DNA from: Telluria aromaticivorans
Lineage (GTDB): Bacteria; Pseudomonadota; Gammaproteobacteria; Burkholderiales; Burkholderiaceae_D
NCBI RefSeq assembly: GCF_013003915.1
Contig: NZ_JABAIV010000003.1
Coordinates: 186,001-250,000 of the forward strand
Direction: 5' to 3'
Length of the DNA: 64,000 nucleotides
Positions within the stretch are counted from its first letter, which is position 1, and the number at the start of each line of letters is the position of its first letter. Of the stretch, positions 41,152 to 47,260 are shown one piece after another. Both the position numbers and the translations under genes were made by a program. The notes beneath the pieces were generated by a model. The model had not been told where the DNA came from and did not search any database. It saw only the letters and a program-made list of their open reading frames with translations.

Positions 41152-43424
41152 CTGAAGTCGGCCTGAAATACAGTGTCGCGGTACGCGCCCTGTGCGAGTT
41201 CACCGCCAAGCAGGGAGACCTCGACCTGCGCTTTACGCCCTCGCCCACCGCCCAGGAAGGCATCGCCGGGCACACCGTCGTGCAGGGCCGCCGCGGCGGC
41301 AACTACCGCACCGAAGTGTCGCTGTCCGGCGACTGGGGCGACCTGCACGTGCGTGGCCGCGCCGATGGCTACGACCCGGACGAGAACCTGGTCGAAGAGA
41401 TCAAGACGCACCGCGGCAAGTTCAGCTCCATCCCCGACAACCACCGCCACCTGCACTGGGCCCAGGTACGGGTCTACGGCCACCTGCTATGCCGGCAACT
41501 GGGCCTGGCCCAGGTGAACCTGGCCCTGGTCTATTACGACATCGGCAGCGGGATTGAGACCGTGCTGCGCGAGAGCCGCGACGCGGCCGACCTGGCGTTA
41601 CTGTTTGCGCAGCTGTGCGAGGGTTTCTCGAGCTGGGCGGAGCAGGAAGCGGCGCACCGCGCCGCGCGCGATGCGGGCCTGGGCACGTTGCGCTTTCCCC
41701 ACGCGGACTTCCGCCCGGGCCAGCGCGAGCTGGCTGAAAACGTCTACCGCGCGAATGCCAGCGGACGCTGCCTGCTGGCGCAGGCCCCGACCGGCATCGG
41801 CAAGACCATCGGTAGCCTGTTCCCTGTGCTGAAGGCGATGCCGCAGCAAAGCCTCGACAAGGTGTTCTTCCTGGCTGCGAAAACACCGGGCCGCCGCCTG
41901 GCGCTGGACGCGACCGCCAGCCTGACCAGCAGGGCGGGCATCCCGCTGCGCGTGCTCGAACTGACGGCGCGCGACAAGGCCTGCGAACATCCCGACAAGG
42001 CCTGCCAGGGCGACGCCTGCCCGCTTGCAAAAGGCTTCTACGACCGCCTGCCTGCCGCCCGTTCGGCGGCAGCCCATGTTCCGGTCCTTGACCGCGAGGC
42101 CTTGCGCGAGGTAGCGCTCGCACACGATGTCTGCCCCTATTACCTCGGCAGCGAAATGGCGCGCTGGGCCGACGTGGTGGTGGGCGACTACAACTACTAC
42201 TTCGACGGCGGTGCGATGCTGTATGCGCTCACCCTGAACAATGGCTGGCGCACCAGCGTACTGGTCGACGAAGCCCACAACATGGTGTCGCGTGCGCGCT
42301 CGATGTACAGCGCGGAGCTGGACCGCGCCAACCTGCGCATCGCGCGCGCCAACGCGCCGGAAATCGTCAGGAAGGCGCTGGAACGCGTCGGCCGCGCCTG
42401 GACCGGCGTCGACAAGGAAGCCCCGGCGCCCTACCAGGTACTGCACGAAGTCCCGCCCAAGCTGATCGACGCGCTGCAGAACGCGACCAGCACCGTCAAC
42501 GACTTCCTGCTTGATGCACCCGGGCCGCTCGAACCCGACCTGCAGCGTTTCCATTTTGACGCGCTCGGTTTCCTGCGGCTGGCCGAATCCTTCGGCGAGC
42601 ATTCGCTATGCGACCTGGCGCGCGCCGGCGTGCGCGATTCCATCATCAGCATCCGCAACGTGGTGCCGGCGCCCTTCCTCAAGCCGCGCTTCGCCATGGC
42701 GCATTCGGTCACCCTGTTCTCGGCCACGCTCAGTCCCTGGTATTATTTCTGCGACCTGCTCGGCATGCCGGCGGATACCGCCTGGGCCGACGTTGCCTCG
42801 CCGTTTACCGCCTGCCAACTGGAAGTGCACATCGCCGGCGGCATCTCGACGCGCTACCAGCATCGCGCCGCCTCGCTCGCCCCCATCGCCGACCTGATCG
42901 CGCGCCAGTACGCTTCCCGCGAAGGCAACTACCTGGCCTTCTTCAGCAGTTTCGACTACATGGAGCAAGTGCTGGCGCAGCTCGAGCAGCGCCACCCGGG
43001 CTTTCCGGCCTGGCGCCAGGAGCGGCGCATGAGCGAGCCTGAGCGCGCCGCCTTCCTCGAGCGCTTCACCCTTGGCGGGCGCGGAGTCGGTTTCGCGGTG
43101 CTCGGCGGGTCCTTCGGCGAAGGTATCGACTTACCGGGCGACCGCCTGATCGGCGCCTTTGTCGCTACGCTCGGCCTGCCGCAGGTGAACCCGGTGAACG
43201 AGCAGCTGCGCGAGCGGATGGGCGCGATGTTCGGGGCCGGCTACGACTACACCTATTTATATCCCGGCATGCAGAAGGTGGTGCAGGCGGCGGGGCGCGT
43301 GATCCGCACCGAACAGGATCGCGGCGTGGTCTGGCTGATCGACGACCGTTTCGGCAAGCCGGACGTGCGCGCCCTGCTGCCCGCATGGTGGGACGTTGAT
43401 GGCCGTACCAACGCTCAGGCCTAG
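41148..43424 (+). CDS. PD-(D/E)XK nuclease - XPD/DinG-type helicase fusion
   Basis: A 758-residue protein starting at a TTG coupled to the fan1 stop (TTGA). The N-terminal 180 residues look like a PD-(D/E)XK nuclease (RGRADGYDPDENLVEEIKTH gives the D and ExK residues). The superfamily 2 helicase follows: Walker A APTGIGKTIG near residue 211, iron-sulfur cysteines in ACEHPDKACQGDACP and DVCPYYL (about 278-328), the DEAH box VDEAHN near 371, and motif VI QAAGRVIRTEQDRG near 713. The four cysteines mark the XPD/DinG/FANCJ family. A cross-link repair or D-loop processing role is inferred from the neighbour. Confidence 0.9.
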   Translation: MTEVGLKYSVAVRALCEFTAKQGDLDLRFTPSPTAQEGIAGHTVVQGRRGGNYRTEVSLSGDWGDLHVRGRADGYDPDENLVEEIKTHRGKFSSIPDNHRHLHWAQVRVYGHLLCRQLGLAQVNLALVYYDIGSGIETVLRESRDAADLALLFAQLCEGFSSWAEQEAAHRAARDAGLGTLRFPHADFRPGQRELAENVYRANASGRCLLAQAPTGIGKTIGSLFPVLKAMPQQSLDKVFFLAAKTPGRRLALDATASLTSRAGIPLRVLELTARDKACEHPDKACQGDACPLAKGFYDRLPAARSAAAHVPVLDREALREVALAHDVCPYYLGSEMARWADVVVGDYNYYFDGGAMLYALTLNNGWRTSVLVDEAHNMVSRARSMYSAELDRANLRIARANAPEIVRKALERVGRAWTGVDKEAPAPYQVLHEVPPKLIDALQNATSTVNDFLLDAPGPLEPDLQRFHFDALGFLRLAESFGEHSLCDLARAGVRDSIISIRNVVPAPFLKPRFAMAHSVTLFSATLSPWYYFCDLLGMPADTAWADVASPFTACQLEVHIAGGISTRYQHRAASLAPIADLIARQYASREGNYLAFFSSFDYMEQVLAQLEQRHPGFPAWRQERRMSEPERAAFLERFTLGGRGVGFAVLGGSFGEGIDLPGDRLIGAFVATLGLPQVNPVNEQLRERMGAMFGAGYDYTYLYPGMQKVVQAAGRVIRTEQDRGVVWLIDDRFGKPDVRALLPAWWDVDGRTNAQA

Positions 43425-44149
43425 CGCATCAGTTCGCGCACCTTCTGGTAGCCGCTGCGGCTGATCGGCAGCTTGACACCATCCTTCAGCACGGCGCAGT
43501 AGTTATCCTTGCTGGTGGGTTCGATGCGCGCGATCGAACCGACATTCACGATATACGAGCGGTGGATGCGGATGAACACCTGCGGGTCGAGCTGGGCTTC
43601 AAGCTCGGACATGCGCTGGTTCTTGAGCCAGGCCTTGCCGGCGCTTGTGACCTGCACGTAGTCGTCCTGGGCCTCGATGTAGTCGATGCTTAACGCCGGC
43701 ACCACGTGCACACGGGTTCCGTCCTTGATCAGCACGCGTTCCAGGTAGCCGTGGCGCTGGGCCGCTTCGGCCACCGCTGCCTGCAACTGCGCCGGCGGGG
43801 TCTGGCGGCTGCGCGCATGCTCGAGCGCCTGGCCGAGGCGTTCGCGCGAGAAGGGCTTGAGCAGGTAATCGATCGCATGCACTTCGAAGGCGCGCAGCGC
43901 GAACTGGTCGTAGGCGGTGGCAAAAATATAGTGCGGCTTGCTGCCCGCCAGCTCGACCACTTCGAAGCCATCGAGCTTGGGCATCTGGATGTCCAGGAAG
44001 ACGACCTCCGGATCGAGCTCGCCGATGGCCTTCACCGCTTCGAAGCCGTTGGCGCACTCGCCGACGATCTCGACGTCGGGATGTGCGCCGAGGAATTCGC
44101 GCAGCAGTGCGCGCGCCAGGTATTCATCGTCGACGATCAGCACGCGCAT
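43421..44149 (-). CDS. LytTR-family response regulator
   Basis: A 242-residue regulator. The receiver domain has VDDEY, phosphoacceptor Asp53 in VVFLDIQMP, and the switch residues in FATAYD and YLLKPF. A LytTR DNA-binding domain follows (from about residue 135: HVVPALSIDYIEAQDDYVQV, then IRIHRSYIVNVGSIARIE). This is the AlgR/LytR type. The ATG at 44149 has GAGGGG six bases before it; an ATG seven codons upstream would lie inside the kinase gene. It is last in the four-gene envelope-sensing operon and overlaps the convergent helicase gene by four bases. Confidence 0.93.
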   Translation of the reverse strand: MRVLIVDDEYLARALLREFLGAHPDVEIVGECANGFEAVKAIGELDPEVVFLDIQMPKLDGFEVVELAGSKPHYIFATAYDQFALRAFEVHAIDYLLKPFSRERLGQALEHARSRQTPPAQLQAAVAEAAQRHGYLERVLIKDGTRVHVVPALSIDYIEAQDDYVQVTSAGKAWLKNQRMSELEAQLDPQVFIRIHRSYIVNVGSIARIEPTSKDNYCAVLKDGVKLPISRSGYQKVRELMR

Positions 44150-44159
44150 CTGTTTCCCC

Positions 44160-45233
44160 TCATTTTTCACTCATTTTCGTCTCTGCGGGCAGCACCAGGT
44201 CTACCCTGAATTTGTCGCCTTCGCGTGCCCAGTGCACGCTGCCTTCCCTGCCGTAGGCCGCTGCCAGCCGCTGGCGCACGTTGACCAGGCCGATGCCCTT
44301 GCCGCCTGCATGCGATCCCGCCTCGTCCGGATCGATGTCGTTCTCGACCCGGATGCGCAGCAGCGAACCCGCGCGTTCGGCCAATACTGCAATGGTACCG
44401 CCATCGAGCAGCTGGCCGATCCCATGCTTGACCGCATTCTCCACCAGCGGCTGCAGGATCATCGGCGGCAGCAGGCATTCGCTGGCGCCTTCGCCCACGT
44501 GATGGGCAAAGACCAGCCGCGGGCCGAAGCGCACCTGCTCGATCGCCAGGAAGCGTTCGAGCAGCGCCACTTCGTCGCTGAGTGCGACCTTGCGGTGGAC
44601 TTCGAGGCCGAGCGTCTGGCGGAAGAAGCCGGCCAGCTGCAAGGTCATGTCGCGGGCCCGTCCCGGGTCGATGCCGGTGAGCGCGCTGATCGAGTTCAGG
44701 CTGTTGAACAGGAAGTGCGGGTCGATCTGGGTGCGCAGCATGCGCAGCTCCGCGTCCTGCGCCAGCAGGCGCGATTCCAGTTCGCGGGTCTCGGCGCGGC
44801 GGGCGCGCTCGAACTCCAGCACCAGGTAGTGCGCGACCGCGGTCATCCAGTACAGCAGCATCCCGATCCCGAGCATGACTGCCACGAAGGGGCGCGTCAC
44901 CTCCACCGCTTCCGCCATCAGCAACGTGCACAGCGAAGCCCAGGCGCTGGCCGCCGCGCACCACAGCACCGCCGCGCTCAAGGCGCTGAAGAAGAACACC
45001 GACAACACCGCTCCCAGCCTGCGCTGTCCCAGCGGATAGGCGCGGCACAGGTAGTAGGCGGAGAAGCCGCAGGCGCTGGCATAGAACAGCGTCAACGGCA
45101 GCGTGAACACCAGGCTGGCGGCCGGGCCGGCGCCGGTGCCGGCGTTGACCAGGCCGGCCAGCAGCACGCCGAGCATCAGCCAGGCCAGCAGGTAGAGCGC
45201 AACGCTGCGCCGCGCCCAGGAACCGCCGTTCAT
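44160..45233 (-). CDS. LytS/AlgZ-like sensor histidine kinase
   Basis: A 357-residue inner-membrane kinase. The N-terminal half has four or more membrane helices (VALYLLAWLMLGVLLAGLV, LVFTLPLTLFYASACGFSAYYL, AVLSVFFFSALSAAVLW, FVAVMLGIGMLLYWMTAV). A short coiled linker leads to the His_kinase domain with QIDPHFLFNSLNSI (phospho-His) and an ATPase lid (ILQPLVENAVKHGIG, GKGIGLVNVRQRL). No periplasmic sensor domain is seen, so the signal is probably sensed in the membrane or through the LiaF-like partner. ATG 45233 avoids overlap with the upstream gene; a GTG at 45269 is possible. It pairs with the LytTR regulator next to it. Confidence 0.9.
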   Translation of the reverse strand: MNGGSWARRSVALYLLAWLMLGVLLAGLVNAGTGAGPAASLVFTLPLTLFYASACGFSAYYLCRAYPLGQRRLGAVLSVFFFSALSAAVLWCAAASAWASLCTLLMAEAVEVTRPFVAVMLGIGMLLYWMTAVAHYLVLEFERARRAETRELESRLLAQDAELRMLRTQIDPHFLFNSLNSISALTGIDPGRARDMTLQLAGFFRQTLGLEVHRKVALSDEVALLERFLAIEQVRFGPRLVFAHHVGEGASECLLPPMILQPLVENAVKHGIGQLLDGGTIAVLAERAGSLLRIRVENDIDPDEAGSHAGGKGIGLVNVRQRLAAAYGREGSVHWAREGDKFRVDLVLPAETKMSEK

Positions 45234-45246
45234 CGGGTCGCTGCCA

Positions 45247-45960
45247 TCAGTTGCGAATCTCCACGCCACCCATGATCGCGTAGCCGCGGACGACCAGGCG
45301 CTTGCTGTTATCCGGCGGTGCGATGGTCTTTTCCTCGAAGCCGCCCATGATCGGCGTGCCGTCCAGGATCACCGTCCAGTCGGGCGGAACCTTGAGCGTG
45401 ACGCCGCCCCAGAAGGCGAACACGTTGACCACCGCCTCGCCCTGGATCGACGAATTGCGCAGGTCGAGGGCGCAGCCCCCCATTACCGCCGTGATCTCTC
45501 CGCCGCGGAAATTCGGGGTGAAGACACGCCGGTCGAAGCCGCCCAGGATGGCGGTGATGTCCACCACGCCGTCGCCGCCGAGGTCCGCCTCGCCCTTGGC
45601 GCCGTCGATCGACATCATGCGGCGCCCGGTGCGCGCCCTGTACAGGGTGTACACACCGAAGCCGATGAAGAACAGCGGCCACAGGACGCGCCAGTTGAAA
45701 TCGATGATGTCCATCCGGTCCAGCATGATGAGCACACCAAGCCCGATGAAGCCGGTGCCCATCAGCTGGCCGCCGCGGGTCTGGGTGTCGCACAGCTTGA
45801 CGGTGCCGACAATGATGAACAGCATCGGCCAGAACGAGACGGCGCGGCGCGTGTCGAGGATGTCGAGGTTATCGAGCAGGAACAGCAGGCCTACGAAGAT
45901 GACCATCAGGCCAAGCACCACCTGGCTGGTCACGCCCTTCGGCTGGAATTTATTTTGCAT
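45247..45960 (-). CDS. LiaF-like membrane protein
   Basis: A 237-residue protein with four N-terminal membrane helices (VVLGLMVIFVGLLFLLDNL, FWPMLFIIVGTVKL, MGTGFIGLGVLIMLDRM, VLWPLFFIGFGVYTLY) and a C-terminal beta-rich cytoplasmic domain (DITAILGGFDRRVFTPNFRGGEITA, AVVNVFAFWGGVTLKVP, PIMGGFEEKT). The repeated GG(F/V) pattern is the LiaF/DUF2154 domain, which in Firmicutes inhibits the LiaS kinase. Its place before a sensor kinase gene supports an equivalent control role here. It overlaps the DUF5668 gene by 11 bp. Confidence 0.9.
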   Translation of the reverse strand: MQNKFQPKGVTSQVVLGLMVIFVGLLFLLDNLDILDTRRAVSFWPMLFIIVGTVKLCDTQTRGGQLMGTGFIGLGVLIMLDRMDIIDFNWRVLWPLFFIGFGVYTLYRARTGRRMMSIDGAKGEADLGGDGVVDITAILGGFDRRVFTPNFRGGEITAVMGGCALDLRNSSIQGEAVVNVFAFWGGVTLKVPPDWTVILDGTPIMGGFEEKTIAPPDNSKRLVVRGYAIMGGVEIRN

Positions 45961-46327
45961 GCTGGTTCTCCGTATGGTTGTGGGCGAGGCGGCGGACGAC
46001 GAATGGTTCGGCCACCATCTTCACGCCCCAGGCGAGGATGAACAGCGGCCAGCTGTTACGGAAGGTCAGGCCAAACACGTGCTCGAAGCAGGCGAACAGC
46101 CACAGGCCGATGAAGACGGTCCAGAGGCCGTTGCCGAATTCGCGCGGGCTCGGGTAGCCGATGGTCTGGTTGATGCCGACGACGACCAGCAGCAGCGGCC
46201 AGTAATGCCACAGCGAGCCGGCGTCGATATAGTACAGGCGGTCGAGCAGGACGACCGTGCCCACGACAATCAGCAGCAGGCCCCAGACCACCTGCTTGCG
46301 CCAGCGGTATGCATCTTCGTTGTACAT
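45950..46327 (-). CDS. DUF5668-type small membrane protein
   Basis: A 125-residue protein with three or four membrane helices (VVWGLLLIVVGTVVLLDRL, YWPLLLVVVGINQTI, LWTVFIGLWLFACF, WPLFILAWGVKMVAEP). The LDRLYYID and WPLLLVVVG patterns repeat those in the next protein, so the two share ancestry. The ATG at 46327 follows GAGGAG. It is the first gene of the operon DUF5668 / LiaF-like / kinase / regulator. Confidence 0.85.
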   Translation of the reverse strand: MYNEDAYRWRKQVVWGLLLIVVGTVVLLDRLYYIDAGSLWHYWPLLLVVVGINQTIGYPSPREFGNGLWTVFIGLWLFACFEHVFGLTFRNSWPLFILAWGVKMVAEPFVVRRLAHNHTENQHAK

Positions 46328-46523
46328 GGTTGCGACTCCTCGTGTGTGATCGGTATGGACACACGATACCCGGGCTGCAGGCAGGTCGAAAAGCGCCATT
46401 CGGTGAATGGCGGCGCCGGGGCGGCGAATGGCGAAGAATTCGGCGGATTGCCGGCGGCGGCGCTGGAAGGCGGCGAGCGGCGACGAAGGTCGCAAGGATG
46501 AATGGGCAAACGAAACCCGGGAC

Positions 46524-46553
46524 GAAAAAAAGCCCGCCTACAAGGAGGCGGGC
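46524..46553 (-). terminator. Intrinsic terminator after the two small genes
   Basis: 8-bp arms GCCCGCCT/AGGCGGGC followed on the minus strand by seven T. It ends 20 bp after the stop of the 57-residue gene. Confidence 0.8.
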
Positions 46554-46572
46554 CGTGCGTTCAGTGTCGCTA

Positions 46573-46746
46573 TCAGGCAGAAGCCGATTGGTCCATCTGT
46601 GGACGGCCCTTGACCTGGTTGCGGTATTTGCCGCGGGCCTCGGCCATTTTCACGGCTTCGCGCGCGATATTGGTGCGGCGGATTTCCAGGCGTTCCTGTT
46701 TGCCGCGATGTTGTGCTTCATGTTTGTTGCCGATTTTGTTGGTCAT
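46573..46746 (-). CDS. Small basic protein of unknown function (57 residues)
   Basis: ATG 46746 follows CCAGGAGACG, and the reading frame MTNKIGNKHEAQHRGKQ runs to a TGA at 46573. The peptide is strongly basic and hydrophilic (LEIRRTNIAREAVKMAEARG), likely one helix, without signal peptide. A longer frame upstream runs through another small gene and is not used. A good ribosome site and a terminator 20 bp further on support a real gene. Function unknown; nucleic-acid binding is possible from the charge. Confidence 0.7.
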   Translation of the reverse strand: MTNKIGNKHEAQHRGKQERLEIRRTNIAREAVKMAEARGKYRNQVKGRPQMDQSASA

Positions 46747-46808
46747 AAACGTCTCCTGGTGAGCACCGTCTTGCGGTGATGGCCGCCCCGTCCTGGCGCG
46801 GTATGGAA

Positions 46809-46970
46809 TTACGAGCGGTTGCTGCCCATCTTGAGATCGGCCGGCATCAGCATGCCCCAGCCAAGCTGGCGCCGGATTTCTTCCGGCGACGGTGGCGGTG
46901 CGGTATCCCGCGAGCGACGCTCGAGGTATTCGCGCACCAAGTGCTTGGGTGGGTAGGTGATCTCGGACAT
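46809..46970 (-). CDS. Small protein of unknown function (53 residues)
   Basis: ATG 46970 follows a perfect GGAGG five bases upstream. The frame reads MSEITYPPKHLVREYLERRS, then a proline-rich stretch (TAPPPSPEEIRRQLGWGM) and ends KMGSNRS. Composition is that of a real soluble protein, with a helix, a Pro linker and a second helix. It lies 62 bp before the 57-residue gene in the same direction, so the two probably share one transcript. No family recognised. Confidence 0.65.
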   Translation of the reverse strand: MSEITYPPKHLVREYLERRSRDTAPPPSPEEIRRQLGWGMLMPADLKMGSNRS

Positions 46971-47213
46971 GGCAACCTCCGCTGCTGTTTGGGGCCCTCG
47001 CCTGCGCGCCGGCCCGGATCTGGTGCCGGTCCTCGAGGCGACCGGCTAACCTGTTGAGCTGTTGGCGCCGCGGGTTTATTTCGCAGTCCCTCACTCACAC
47101 AGCTTCATCATAACGATGACCCGGAAAAGCAACCGTTAGATGGCACACACTTTTCGATAGGTGCGCTCCTACACGGCGAATGGCGGCATTGGAAGGCAGG
47201 CCGCATGCGCACG

Positions 47214-47239
47214 AAAAAAAGGGAGCCGAAGCTCCCTTT
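47214..47239 (-). terminator. Intrinsic terminator of the TonB-dependent receptor gene
   Basis: GGGAGC/GCTCCC arms extended by AAA/TTT around a CGAA tetraloop, with seven T following on the minus strand. It lies 21 bp past the stop codon. Confidence 0.85.
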
Positions 47240-47260
47240 GCAAAACGGACCTGCAGGTGA

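Noticed and set aside
43421-43424. Frameshift or misassembly at the helicase/regulator overlap
   Set aside because: The two stop codons (TAG on + and TAG on -) simply overlap by sharing CTAG; both proteins end at family-typical places.
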